Origin: Gammaproteobacteria bacterium
GTDB taxonomy: Bacteria > Pseudomonadota > Gammaproteobacteria > Pseudomonadales > Halieaceae
Assembly: GCA_030427485.1 (NCBI GenBank)
Contig: JAUICG010000003.1
Coordinates: 62,001-126,000, forward strand
Length of the DNA: 64,000 nt
Direction of reading: 5' to 3'
Under the pieces are notes generated by a model. It worked only from the letters and a program-made list of their open reading frames with translations. It was not told the origin of the DNA and did no database searches. Shown here one piece after another: positions 18,006-29,127 of this stretch. The first letter of the stretch is position 1; each line of letters starts with the position of its first letter. The position numbers and the translations under genes are program-made.

Positions 18006-19217
18006 TCACGGGTTGTCCAGCAGTTCGATCCAGTGCACCACCGGGATTCCGGCAGCCGCCTGTAAATGCAGTTGGCAGCCGACATTGGCGGTGGCGATAA
18101 CTGCGGGCCGCGCGCTGGTGAGCGCGCGTAGCATGGTATCCCGCAAACGCTCGCTGGTTTCGGACTGCAGGATGGAGTAAGTGCCGGCGGAGCCGCAGCA
18201 CAGGAGTTTTTCCTCCGCGGCGACGATGTCGAATCCGGCGCGCCGCAATACAGTATCCAGCAGTGCCGGCTGTTGCAGCGCGTGCTGCATGGTGCAGGGC
18301 GCGTGGACGACGACGCTGCCGATCCCGGTGTCCAGCGCCAACTCGCCCAGGTTTTCACGCTCCAGTACCTGGGCGAGGTCGCGGGTCATTCGCGTAATGC
18401 GCCGGGCTTTTTCCGCGTAGGCCGGGTCGTCTGCCAGCAGGCGCTCGTAGTCCAGCAACATGGCGCCGCAACCGGTGGCGCTGCTGACGATCGCTTCGAC
18501 GCCGTTTTCAATATGGGGCCACCAGGCGTCGATGTTGCGGCGCATGTTGTCCAGGCCGGCGTCGTGCGCCGCGAGATGATAGTTCACCGCGCCGCAACAC
18601 CCCGCCTTGGGCGCACTGACCAGAGAAATGCCGAGTTTGTCCATAACGCGCCTTGCAGCGGCATTGGTAGCGGGTGTCGCCGCCTGTTGCACGCAGCCCT
18701 CCAGCAATAGCATCCTGCGCGCATGTTCACGTTCGGGTAGCGTGGCGGGGTGCTGGCGCGGTGGTATTTTTTCCGCGAGAAAGGCCGGAAGCAGCGGGCG
18801 TACGCCACGACCCAGCGCCAGCCCCAGCGCGATCAGCCGTGGCCGGGTGAGAACAAACCTCAGCAGCCAGCGAACGGTTTTTTCCTGCGCTGTCCTGGGC
18901 GCTTCCTGTTCCATCAGCCCGCGACCGATATCGAGCAACTCACCGTACCGCATGCCGGAGGGGCAGGCAGTTTCGCAGTTGCGGCAGGTGAGGCAGCGGT
19001 CGAGATGCAAACGGGTCTGCTCGCTCGCCGCACCGCTTTCCAGGAAGTGCTTGATCAGGTAGATGCGCCCGCGCGGACTGTCGCGTTCGTCGCGTTTGTC
19101 GAGATAGGTAGGGCAGGTGCTAAGGCAAAACCCGCAGTGCACGCACGCGGACGTAAGCGCCTGTGCGGTCTGTCCTTCGCTGGTCTGTGCGAAGCGGGTG
19201 TGTAATTCCACGTGCAT
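18006..19217 (-). CDS. glcF: glycolate oxidase iron-sulfur subunit GlcF
   Basis: GlcF is the electron-transfer subunit of the GlcDEF glycolate oxidase, which oxidises glycolate to glyoxylate at the membrane. The 403-residue product has two 4Fe-4S motifs, CVHCGFCLSTCPTY near residues 25-38 and CLTCRNCETACPS near 75-87. Two later CCG cysteine-rich repeats follow (GCCGAVNYH and LCCGSAGTY). The ATG at 19217 lies 13 bases after the glcE stop, so glcD, glcE and glcF form one operon. Confidence 0.95.
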   Translation of the reverse strand: MHVELHTRFAQTSEGQTAQALTSACVHCGFCLSTCPTYLDKRDERDSPRGRIYLIKHFLESGAASEQTRLHLDRCLTCRNCETACPSGMRYGELLDIGRGLMEQEAPRTAQEKTVRWLLRFVLTRPRLIALGLALGRGVRPLLPAFLAEKIPPRQHPATLPEREHARRMLLLEGCVQQAATPATNAAARRVMDKLGISLVSAPKAGCCGAVNYHLAAHDAGLDNMRRNIDAWWPHIENGVEAIVSSATGCGAMLLDYERLLADDPAYAEKARRITRMTRDLAQVLERENLGELALDTGIGSVVVHAPCTMQHALQQPALLDTVLRRAGFDIVAAEEKLLCCGSAGTYSILQSETSERLRDTMLRALTSARPAVIATANVGCQLHLQAAAGIPVVHWIELLDNP

Positions 19218-19230
19218 AGCGCGTTTGCTC

Positions 19231-20316
19231 CTACAACCAGCTGTACAGGCGGCCCGGATTGAGAATCGCGTCCGGGTCGAACGCTTTTTTCAAATGCTGC
19301 TGCAAACGGCGTTCCACAGGCGTAAGCGGCGGCCGCACGTCGCCACCGCGATCGCCCCCGCGAAACAGGGTGACATGTCCCCCGGCATCCAGGGCGGCCC
19401 GCTGCAGTTGTGCGCGGGGGTGTTCTCCGCGCACCCAGCGCTGGGCGCCAGCCCAGTCTATCAGCGCCGCTCCGAATTCAGCTGTCGGCCGCGCCGAAGA
19501 CTGCACCGAAAAACGCCACAGCGGCGTGTCACCGCCAAAGAAAGGGTGTGTCATCTCGCGCAGTTGATCCCAGGGCGCCTGGTCGTCGTCCAGTGCCTCG
19601 CCACCCCATTGTCGCGCTGTGCTGTCCACCGCGCTGGCCGCGCCCGACAGGCGCAGGTACAGTTCGCCGTCTACCCAGAAGGCGCCGGACAACGGCTTGG
19701 GTTCGCCGGCACGTTCATTCATGGTCTGCACGGCCTGCTCGGCCGACAGGGCGTAGCGCAGGGTGAGCGTCTTCTGCGGACGCGGCAGCACTTTGAGGCT
19801 GATCTCGGTCAATACGCCGAGCGTGCCCAGCGCGCCCGCCTGCAGGCGGGACACGTCGTAGCCGGCAACGTTCTTCATCACCCTGCCGCCAAAGTTGAGA
19901 CGCTCGCCCCTGCCGTTGATCATCTGTACACCGAGTACCATATCGCGGATGGCGCCGCGCCAGGGCCGCGCGGGGCCGGACAGGTTGCAGGCCAGCGTGC
20001 CGCCCAGCGTAGCCTTGCCGCCGAATACAGGGGGTTCAAAGGGCAGAATCTGCTGGTGCTCGCCGAGCGCCGCGGCTACTTCGGTCAATGGAGTTCCGGC
20101 GCGCGCGGTAATAACCAGCTCCCCTGGCTGGTGGTCGATGATACCGCGGTGCGCTGATACATCCAGTTCCACTGCATCGCAGTGTCGGCCGACCATCTCG
20201 CGCTTGCTTCCCCCGGCTGTTATATAGAGCGCCGAGTGTCGAGTGCGCGCTTCGCCAAGTGCGGCGATAATATCCTCGCTGCGATCACTGTTGTTAGCGA
20301 CATCCCGCTCAGTCAT
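19231..20316 (-). CDS. glcE: glycolate oxidase FAD-binding subunit GlcE
   Basis: GlcE is a second FAD-binding subunit of glycolate oxidase and lacks the full catalytic half seen in GlcD. The 361-residue protein shows the PCMH-type FAD domain: ITARAGTPLTEV, GGKATLGGTLACNLSGPARP, and GRVMKNVAGYDVSRLQAGALGTLG, a stretch highly typical of GlcE. Its start overlaps the end of glcD by eight bases. Size and order match E. coli glcDEF (350 residues there). No glcC regulator or glcB is present next to it. Confidence 0.95.
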   Translation of the reverse strand: MTERDVANNSDRSEDIIAALGEARTRHSALYITAGGSKREMVGRHCDAVELDVSAHRGIIDHQPGELVITARAGTPLTEVAAALGEHQQILPFEPPVFGGKATLGGTLACNLSGPARPWRGAIRDMVLGVQMINGRGERLNFGGRVMKNVAGYDVSRLQAGALGTLGVLTEISLKVLPRPQKTLTLRYALSAEQAVQTMNERAGEPKPLSGAFWVDGELYLRLSGAASAVDSTARQWGGEALDDDQAPWDQLREMTHPFFGGDTPLWRFSVQSSARPTAEFGAALIDWAGAQRWVRGEHPRAQLQRAALDAGGHVTLFRGGDRGGDVRPPLTPVERRLQQHLKKAFDPDAILNPGRLYSWL

Positions 20317-21775
20317 GCCGGTGCCTGTCGGGCAGGGCGCGGTATTCCTGACAGCGTTTCAGGATGGGAATGCCCTTGCCGGGGTTGAGGTTCAATGCCG
20401 GGTCGAATGCGTACTTGATATCCTCGAACTGTATCAGTTCGTGCGGGCTGAACTGGCTCGGCATCTTGCGCAGTTTCTCGACGCCCACGCCGTGTTCACC
20501 GGTAAGACAGCCGCCGACGCGCACCGACAGATCCAGTATGTCGGCGCCGAAACTTTCTGCCTGGCGCACCTGCTCCGGGTCGCTGGCGTCGAACAGTATC
20601 AGCGGGTGGAGATTGCCGTCGCCGGCGTGGAAAACGTTGGCGACCGGCAGCCCGTACTGCTTGGAGAGTCGATATATTTCGTTAAGCACGTAGGCCACCT
20701 GGCCGCGGGGAATGGTGCCGTCCATGCAGTAGTAATCGGGCGCGATCCGGCCCACGGCTGGGAAGGCCGACTTGCGACCTTTCCACAGCAGCGCGCGTTG
20801 ATGCTCATCCGCGGAGACGGTGAGAGATGTCGCACCCAGTTCCCTGAACAACTGCACCACCCGATCGACATGCTCGGCGACTTCTTCCCGCGTGCCGTCC
20901 ATTTCGCACAACAGAATCGCGGCAGCGTCGCGAGGGTAGCCCGCGTGCGCGAAATCTTCCGCGGCCCGCACCGCGAGGCGATCCATCATTTCAAGTCCGG
21001 CGGGTATGATGCCGGCGGCGATGACCGCCCCCACGGCATTGCCCGCGGCGTCGATGCTGTCGAAACCGGCCATGACCACACGGGCGATTTCCGGCGCGGG
21101 CAACAGGCGAACCGTGACTTCCGTGACAATGCCCAGCAGCCCCTCTGAACCGGTAAACAAGGCCATCAGGTCATAGCCCGGGCTGTCCAGGCCGAGGCTG
21201 CCGATCGCCAGCGCTTCGCCGGCCACGGTCAGAATGTTCATCGCCAGGATATTGTGCACGGTCAGGCCGTACTTGAGGCAGTGCACGCCCCCCGAGTTTT
21301 CCGACACATTGCCGCCTATGGAGCAGGCAACCTGGGAAGAGGGATCCGGTGCGTAGTACAGACCGTGGCGCGCAGCCGCTTCGCTGATCGACAAATTACT
21401 GACGCCGGGTTCGACACGCGCGGTGCGTGCCAGCGGATCGATCTCCAGAATACGATCCAGCTTGCCAAGCGCCAGCAGGACGCCCTCGGGGTGTGGCATC
21501 GCACCCGCGCAGAGACCCGTTCCCGCGCCCCTGGCGACCACCGGCACATCCAGCGTATGGCAGATTCGCAACACGTCCTCCACCTGTTGCACGTTCTGCG
21601 GCAGCACCACCGCCAGCGGCAGGTCGCGGTAGATGGTCAGCGCGTCGCATTCATAGGGGCGCTGGGATTCGCTGTTCTCGATCACGCAGTCGGCGGGCAG
21701 GCAGTCGCGCAGGCGGCGAATCAGTGCTTCCCTTGTGCCGCTCGCTGATAACCTTTCAGCGTTGTTCACCTGCAT
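20309..21775 (-). CDS. glcD: glycolate oxidase catalytic subunit GlcD
   Basis: This flavoprotein is the catalytic subunit that oxidises glycolate (and often D-lactate). It is 488 residues long from the ATG at 21775, against 499 for the E. coli protein. Visible features are VVARGAGTGLCAGAMP near residue 80, the FAD-binding SIGGNVSENSGGVHCLKYG near 150, GLEMMDRLA, and the C-terminal metal and substrate region NVFHAGDGNLHP and GEHGVGVEK. An ATG 33 bases further upstream adds only a charged extension and has no ribosome site. The 295 bases up to the divergent monooxygenase gene hold the promoters; no RNA or small gene was recognised there. Confidence 0.95.
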   Translation of the reverse strand: MQVNNAERLSASGTREALIRRLRDCLPADCVIENSESQRPYECDALTIYRDLPLAVVLPQNVQQVEDVLRICHTLDVPVVARGAGTGLCAGAMPHPEGVLLALGKLDRILEIDPLARTARVEPGVSNLSISEAAARHGLYYAPDPSSQVACSIGGNVSENSGGVHCLKYGLTVHNILAMNILTVAGEALAIGSLGLDSPGYDLMALFTGSEGLLGIVTEVTVRLLPAPEIARVVMAGFDSIDAAGNAVGAVIAAGIIPAGLEMMDRLAVRAAEDFAHAGYPRDAAAILLCEMDGTREEVAEHVDRVVQLFRELGATSLTVSADEHQRALLWKGRKSAFPAVGRIAPDYYCMDGTIPRGQVAYVLNEIYRLSKQYGLPVANVFHAGDGNLHPLILFDASDPEQVRQAESFGADILDLSVRVGGCLTGEHGVGVEKLRKMPSQFSPHELIQFEDIKYAFDPALNLNPGKGIPILKRCQEYRALPDRHRHD

Positions 21776-22070
21776 ATCCTCATCTTCCGTGCGCCTCGCG
21801 ATGGTCACTGAAACAGTCTCCGAGCAAGCGGGACGGCGTCCAGGTCACCCGTTCCTGGCCTGCGAGCGCGTCCGTGTGCCGATACTACCAGATTGCGAGC
21901 GGGCCTGGTCAGGGCGCCATCGCGGCCGGAGAATGAAAGAGCCGCCGGACACTGGCGTGGCATGCCCCGCATTTATTCGTATACTGGAGCCATCGCCATG
22001 ACGGAGTACCACAGTGGGCTGCCTGTGCTTACTCAAGGCATGCATCGGGTCGAGACGCGGATAGGCAAAT

Positions 22071-23990
22071 ATGGCATACGACTGGCGCAACACACTGGCC
22101 GAGGTGAGCGATGCGCAGTTGCGCGCGGCGCTGGAGCACGCCCATATTCCCGCACTGCTGGCTTCGATGCTGCACCTGACAGGCAATGCCAACCACTTCG
22201 ACCGGGTGCAACCCCGGTTTGAACTGATGGCCGAAGAGCCCGACGGTTTGACTGACGAGCAGCGAGCGCTGGCGCGCGAGATGGCGTACGCGGCGCTGGC
22301 GCGCTGCCGCGCGGGCGAGGAGCTTGCCCCGCCGCCGGAGGCGGAAATTGAAATCACCATGCAGCGCATCACCGGCGAGGACTTCGCGCCGCACCTGCTG
22401 CCCATGCTGCGCGAGGAACTGAACCTGTTCGGTGAGGATTCCCGCCGTGTACGCATCGATACGCAGTCGATGGGCGAGGACTTTCGCGTGCTGATCATCG
22501 GCTCGGGTATGTCGGGCATCGTCGCCGCGGTCCGGCTGCAACAGGAGGGCATTCCGTTCCTGATTCTGGAGAAGAATCCCGAGATCGGCGGCACCTGGTT
22601 CGAGAACACTTACCCGGGGTGCCAGGTGGATTCCGCCAATCACCTGTACAACTATATTTTTGCGCAGAATTCCCAGTGGCCGAATCACTTTTCCGGCCGG
22701 CGCGAGTTATTCAAGTACTTCGCCGGCGTCGTCGACCGCTTTGGACTTCGCAAGCATGTGCGACTGAACTGCCAGGTGCAGCGCGCCGACTACGACGAGG
22801 CGACCGGTCGCTGGACGCTTACGGTGGCGCAGGATGGGCTGCCGGAGCGGTTGCGCGGCAACGCGGTGATCAGCGCGGTTGGCCAGCTCAATATCCCCAG
22901 GTACCCGGACGTGGAGGGCGTCGGGCGATTCGCCGGTGCCAGCTTCCACTCGGCGCGCTGGGAGCACCGTCACGACCTCTCGGGCAAGCGGGTGGGGGTG
23001 ATCGGCACCGGCTGTAGCGCGGTCCAGTTCATACCCGAAATCGCCCCCGGCTGCGCCCGCTTGACTGTCTTCCAACGCTCGCCTCCCTGGCTGATGCCGG
23101 TGGAGGAGTACCACGCGCCAATGGCGGATGAGGAATTGTGGCTGTTGCGTGAACTGCCGTATTACGCGCGCTGGTACCGCTTCTTTCTTTTTCGCACCAG
23201 GGCTGTGGATGGCGAGTTGCCGCTGCTGTATGCAGACCCGCACTGGGACGGCCCAGCCAATACCGTCAGTGAAGGTAACCAGCTGCTGCGCGACGCGCTG
23301 ATTGAATCCCTGGCGGAGCAGACCGGCGATGATAGCGGCCTGCTCGCGCAGCTTGTCCCGGATTATCCGCCCGGCGGCAAGCGTCCGGTACTGGATGACG
23401 GCTCGTACATCAGCGCGCTGCGGCGCGACAATGTGAGCCTGGTCACGGACCCCATCGACAGGATTGTGGAACAGGGCATCGTGACTGCGGATGGCAGGCT
23501 GCACGAATTCGATGTGCTGATCTACGGTACAGGTTTTGCCGCGGACCAGTTCCTGGTGACGATGCAGGTGTTCGGCCGCAACGGCCGTGAACTAGCCGCC
23601 AGTTGGGACGGTGACGCGCGGGCGTACAAGGGCGTCATGGTGCCGGAATTTCCCAATTTCTATACCTTGTATGGCCCCAATACCAATATTGTGGTCGGCA
23701 GTAGCATTGTCTTCTTTGTCGAGTGCCAGCTGCGCTATATCTGCGGCTGTCTCAAAATGCAGGTGGAGGAGGGGTGTCGTGCGCTGGAGTGCCGCGCGGA
23801 CGTGATGGATGCCTACAACCGGCGGATCGATACGCTCAACCGCCAGCGCGCCTGGGGTGCGGCGAGGGTCTCGAGCTGGTACAAGAACAAGCGCGGCCGG
23901 GTGACCCAGAACTGGCCCGGGACCCACTGGGAGTACTGGCAGCAGATGCGTCAACCCGGCGCTGAAGAACTGCTGATTGAGCGTGGATAG
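22071..23990 (+). CDS. Baeyer-Villiger monooxygenase, long form (HAPMO-like)
   Basis: This flavin enzyme inserts oxygen next to a ketone using NADPH and O2. It is 639 residues long, with an N-terminal extension of about 135 residues before the first Rossmann motif GSGMSG (144-149). 4-Hydroxyacetophenone monooxygenase (640 residues) has the same layout. The family fingerprint appears as FAGASFHSARW (287-297), with Ser where Thr is usual, followed by the NADPH-binding GVIGTGCSAVQ. ATATGAFGxx-like conservation is replaced by LIYGTGFAADQF near 483. The real substrate is unknown. It diverges from glcDEF and ends before the EF-G gene. Confidence 0.9.
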   Translation: MAYDWRNTLAEVSDAQLRAALEHAHIPALLASMLHLTGNANHFDRVQPRFELMAEEPDGLTDEQRALAREMAYAALARCRAGEELAPPPEAEIEITMQRITGEDFAPHLLPMLREELNLFGEDSRRVRIDTQSMGEDFRVLIIGSGMSGIVAAVRLQQEGIPFLILEKNPEIGGTWFENTYPGCQVDSANHLYNYIFAQNSQWPNHFSGRRELFKYFAGVVDRFGLRKHVRLNCQVQRADYDEATGRWTLTVAQDGLPERLRGNAVISAVGQLNIPRYPDVEGVGRFAGASFHSARWEHRHDLSGKRVGVIGTGCSAVQFIPEIAPGCARLTVFQRSPPWLMPVEEYHAPMADEELWLLRELPYYARWYRFFLFRTRAVDGELPLLYADPHWDGPANTVSEGNQLLRDALIESLAEQTGDDSGLLAQLVPDYPPGGKRPVLDDGSYISALRRDNVSLVTDPIDRIVEQGIVTADGRLHEFDVLIYGTGFAADQFLVTMQVFGRNGRELAASWDGDARAYKGVMVPEFPNFYTLYGPNTNIVVGSSIVFFVECQLRYICGCLKMQVEEGCRALECRADVMDAYNRRIDTLNRQRAWGAARVSSWYKNKRGRVTQNWPGTHWEYWQQMRQPGAEELLIERG

Positions 23991-24011
23991 AGTTGACAAC
24001 GCGCCTGCCTC

Positions 24012-24050
24012 GCCGCCCGGGCCCTGAACGCCCGGTGTGTCAGGGCGGGC
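24012..24050 (+). terminator. possible hairpin after the monooxygenase gene
   Basis: A GC-rich inverted repeat, CGCCCGGGCCCTGA pairing with TCAGGGCGGGCG around a 12-base loop (two bases unpaired), lies 22 bases after the monooxygenase stop codon. There is no following T-run, so it would be a weak or factor-dependent terminator, or a structure protecting the 3' end. The rest of the 255-base gap before the EF-G gene holds its promoter and leader; no gene was seen in it. Confidence 0.35.
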
Positions 24051-24245
24051 GCTACACCTGATAGGGGACCCCGGGCAGGGGATGAGCCGGTGGGCCCCGA
24101 TTCCCTGGCGATGACCGTACTGGCGGGCAGGGTCGCGTCAATGTGTCGAATTATCACATTTCACCACTCCCATTGTGGCCCGTTTTCCTGTACCCTGCGC
24201 CACCTGAAATTACGCCTCGTTAACCCTAATTGACTGAGAAGCACA

Positions 24246-26330
<2,085 letters not shown>

Positions 26331-26351
26331 GTCGAATTGTATGTTCGCGAA

Positions 26352-26377
26352 AACCCGGCGAGAGCCGGGTTTTTTTT
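26352..26377 (+). terminator. rho-independent terminator of fusA2
   Basis: The sequence AACCCGGC-GAGA-GCCGGGTT forms an 8-bp perfect stem with a four-base loop and is followed by an eight-T run (26370-26377). It lies 22 bases after the EF-G stop codon and is the clearest intrinsic terminator in the window. The 143 bases from there to the SDR gene hold no recognised gene. Confidence 0.92.
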
Positions 26378-26520
26378 GCTTGTCGGTTCAGCCTGTTAGC
26401 CCAGTTTACACACCTTGCACATGCGATCGTCCGACGCCGGTTCAAACCCGGTTGCGGGGTGGAGTAAGCCTGCAAAGTGTGGCATAACATCCGCCCATCT
26501 TAACAACGGAGTCGGACACA

Positions 26521-27396
26521 ATGAATGATTTTACAGGTAAGGTCGCGGTGGTTACCGGCGGTGCCAGTGGCATCGGTCGGTCGCTGGTCAAGGAGTTACT
26601 GGCCGCGGGTGCCAGGGTCGTGATTGGCGACGTCGAGCAGAAAGCACTCGACCGCGTACTGGCCGAGTTCTCGGGATCGGGTGAGTTGATGGGCGTGGTG
26701 ACTGATGTTTCCAGCGCGGACTCCGTCAACGCCCTGGCCGACAAGGTGTATGAAGCGCACGGGGCCTGTCATTTGTTGTTCAACAACGCCGGTGTCGCAG
26801 CGCCGTCGGCCAATGTGTGGGAGACCACGGACAACGACTGGAAGTGGGTACACGGGGTCAATGTGCTGGGCGTGGTGCACGGCATACAGGCCTTCGTGCC
26901 GCGTATGATCGCCGCCGGTGAAGAGGGACATGTGATCAATACATCTTCCGGTGATGGCGGAATATCGCCGCTGCCGTATCAATCTGTCTACGCCTCCAGC
27001 AAGGCGGCGGTGTCGTGTATCAGCGAGTGCCTCGCGGCGCAGTTGCAAAGCGAGGGGACCAGGCTCGGGGCGTCCGTGTTTTACCCGTCCGGGGGCCTGC
27101 TCGACACCGGCATCTGGACCACCGATCGCAACCGGCCCAGGGAACTTGCGCGGGAGAAACCCTATGACCCGGTACCGACTGTGCAGGATTTCAAGGTGGC
27201 GGCCGAGAAGGCCGGCTGGGAGCTGGAATTCCAGGACCTGGACGAACTGGCCCGCTACTGTTTGCAGGGTATTCGCGAGAAGCGCTTCGTGATCATGATC
27301 CGGGTGGAAGAGGCCGAGGCGACGCTGCTGGATCGCGCGGCGCGTATCGGCCGCTGCGAGGTGCCGATCGACGAGGCGGATATTCCCAAACTCTAG
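26521..27396 (+). CDS. short-chain dehydrogenase/reductase
   Basis: A classical SDR of 291 residues. It has the cofactor motif TGGASGIG near residue 13-20, NNAG near 89-92, the catalytic NTSS serine region near 140 and YASSK near 157-161. A C-terminal extension of about 50 residues beyond the core (RVEEAEATLLDRAARIG) is common in SDRs that work on larger hydrophobic alcohols. An acidic residue (D39) after the second strand suggests NAD as cofactor. The start is the ATG at 26521 with GGAGTCGG upstream. It converges with a P450 gene 46 bases downstream, suggesting a shared metabolic theme; the substrate is not known. Confidence 0.92.
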   Translation: MNDFTGKVAVVTGGASGIGRSLVKELLAAGARVVIGDVEQKALDRVLAEFSGSGELMGVVTDVSSADSVNALADKVYEAHGACHLLFNNAGVAAPSANVWETTDNDWKWVHGVNVLGVVHGIQAFVPRMIAAGEEGHVINTSSGDGGISPLPYQSVYASSKAAVSCISECLAAQLQSEGTRLGASVFYPSGGLLDTGIWTTDRNRPRELAREKPYDPVPTVQDFKVAAEKAGWELEFQDLDELARYCLQGIREKRFVIMIRVEEAEATLLDRAARIGRCEVPIDEADIPKL

Positions 27397-27442
27397 CCGT
27401 ATCGCTCATCGATTGCCGGCAGCGGCGATGCCGCCCGGCTCT

Positions 27443-28699
27443 CTAGAGCGGACTCAATCGCACCGGCATTGCCGTGAATCCGTGTACGAACGAGGACACG
27501 GTACGCACGGGCTCGCCCACCACTTCAACAGTGTCGAAGCGTTTCAGGATCTCCTGCCAGAGTATCCGCAATTGCAGCTCCGCCAGGCGGTTGCCCATGC
27601 AGCGGTGTATGCCGAAACCGAAGGAAAGGTGCTTGCGCACGTCGGGACGTTCGATATCGAAGCTGTCGGGATTCGCCGTAAAGCGTTCGTCGCGATTGCC
27701 TGAGACATACCACATGATTACCTTGTCGCCCGCCTTGATCTGCTGGCCCCCCAGTTCCGTATCCACTTTCGCCAGGCGGCGCATATGCGCCAGCGGGGTT
27801 TGCCAGCGGATGGTTTCCGCCACCATGGAATCAATGAGTTGCGGATTCGCCACCAGTTTGGTGAATTGATCGGGGTTCTGGTGCAGGGCCAGCGCGCTGG
27901 CGGTCATGGTGGAGCGGGTGGTGTCGTTGCCGCCGACGATAAGCAGCACGAGGTTGCCCAGGTACTCCATCGGCGGCATATTGCGCGTCGCCTCGCCGTG
28001 GGCGAGCATTGAGACCAGGTCATTCTTCACCGGCAGCTTGACCCGTTCATTCCACAACCTGGTGAAGTAGGCCAGGCATTCCTGCAGTTCCTCTTCGCGC
28101 TGCTCGTCGGAATCGATGATGCCGATGCCTGGAATAGCGGTCGCGACATCAGACCAGCGCGTGAGCTTACTGCGTTCCTCAAAGGGAAAGTCAAACAGCG
28201 TGGCGAGCATACGCGTGGTCAATTCAATCGAAACGCGCTCCACCCAGTCAAACGTTTCACCGACCGGCAGATTGTCGAGTACATCGATGGTGCGCTCGCG
28301 AATAATGGGTTCAAAGTGCCGCAGGTTCTCGGCGCCGGTTACCGGGCTGACGACCCGGCGCTGTTCATCGTGCTTGGGCCGGTCCATTGCGATGAACATG
28401 GGCAAGGGGAACGTGTCCTGAGTATCGCCGATGGTGATAGCCGGTTCCGAGGAAAAAATTTCGTGGGAGGTATCGACTTTCACGATGTCTTCGTAGCGGG
28501 TGACAGACCAGTACGGACCGAAAAAGCTTTCCGGGCAATAGTGCACCGGCGCCTCGTCGCGCAGGCGTTTAAACCAGGGGCCGTGGATGTCGCGCGCGAA
28601 CAGGAAGGGGTTGGCGATATTGATCTTGTCCAGCGGCAGCGTGTACGGGTCATGGTTGGCGCGCTCTGCGGCGTCCATCAACACATCAGACAGTTCCAT
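27443..28699 (-). CDS. cytochrome P450
   Basis: Soluble bacterial P450, 418 residues from the ATG at 28699. Landmarks are the I-helix oxygen-binding GGNDTTRS near residue 248, ETIRW (ExxR) near 289, and the heme-ligand loop FGFGIHRCMG with the cysteine at about 367. The lines MFIAMDRPKHDEQRRVV and SFVHGFTAMPVRL fit the bacterial CYP class used for terpenoids, steroids and alkyl chains. The start at 28699 has AGGAG 11 bases upstream. An alternative ATG at 28744 adds 15 residues but has only a poor ribosome site. Redox partners are not nearby. Confidence 0.93.
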   Translation of the reverse strand: MELSDVLMDAAERANHDPYTLPLDKINIANPFLFARDIHGPWFKRLRDEAPVHYCPESFFGPYWSVTRYEDIVKVDTSHEIFSSEPAITIGDTQDTFPLPMFIAMDRPKHDEQRRVVSPVTGAENLRHFEPIIRERTIDVLDNLPVGETFDWVERVSIELTTRMLATLFDFPFEERSKLTRWSDVATAIPGIGIIDSDEQREEELQECLAYFTRLWNERVKLPVKNDLVSMLAHGEATRNMPPMEYLGNLVLLIVGGNDTTRSTMTASALALHQNPDQFTKLVANPQLIDSMVAETIRWQTPLAHMRRLAKVDTELGGQQIKAGDKVIMWYVSGNRDERFTANPDSFDIERPDVRKHLSFGFGIHRCMGNRLAELQLRILWQEILKRFDTVEVVGEPVRTVSSFVHGFTAMPVRLSPL

Positions 28700-28813
28700 C
28701 GCGGGCGGATCTCCTGAGGGCGAGTTTCCGCCAGTGTATGCCATCTTCCGTTTTCGACCAAACGGTGTCGATATGTGGGGTATCCGCAAAGTTTGAAAGT
28801 TGGCACATATCCA

Positions 28814-28931
28814 GAGCCTGGGAGACAGAGGCCCAATTGGGACCGTGTGGCGACAGGACGTCGCCACCCGAGCCTGCACAGGGATGTGCGCTTTTTGGCG
28901 TGTCCCAATTGGGCCTCTGTCTCCCAGGCTC
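28814..28931. repeat. 118-bp palindromic element, perfect 30-bp inverted repeat
   Basis: Left arm 28814-28843 and right arm 28902-28931 are exact reverse complements over 30 bases; each arm ends in GGCCCAATTGGGAC or its complement. The 58-base centre holds two further perfect hairpins. One is GTGGCGAC-AGGAC-GTCGCCAC (28847-28867) and the other GCACA-GGGA-TGTGC (28876-28889). The whole can fold as a long stem opening into two smaller stems. It lies in the 428-base gap between the divergent P450 and flippase genes. It has no coding capacity: open frames across it simply read the repeat. It may be a REP/BIME-like or MITE-like element, or a structured RNA. Confidence 0.9.
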
Positions 28932-29127
28932 GGCTCACTAATTTCATACCTTTTCGCTACCCGAACCTCGCCTGCCGCGCCGGTCTCCCGACTGCAACAA
29001 CACCATTCTGGCTCTCGGCTATCGACAAATTTAAGACTGAACCAATAGTCGTTACCTGTTATCGGAGCTTTGGGTATGCGCCTCCTTGCCGTATCCTGTG
29101 CGCTTGCACAGAGTACAGAGTTTGAGC

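Noticed and set aside
28678..29125. several 67-116 codon frames over the palindromic element
   Set aside because: They only translate the inverted repeat and its flanks; the mirrored peptides show they are artefacts.
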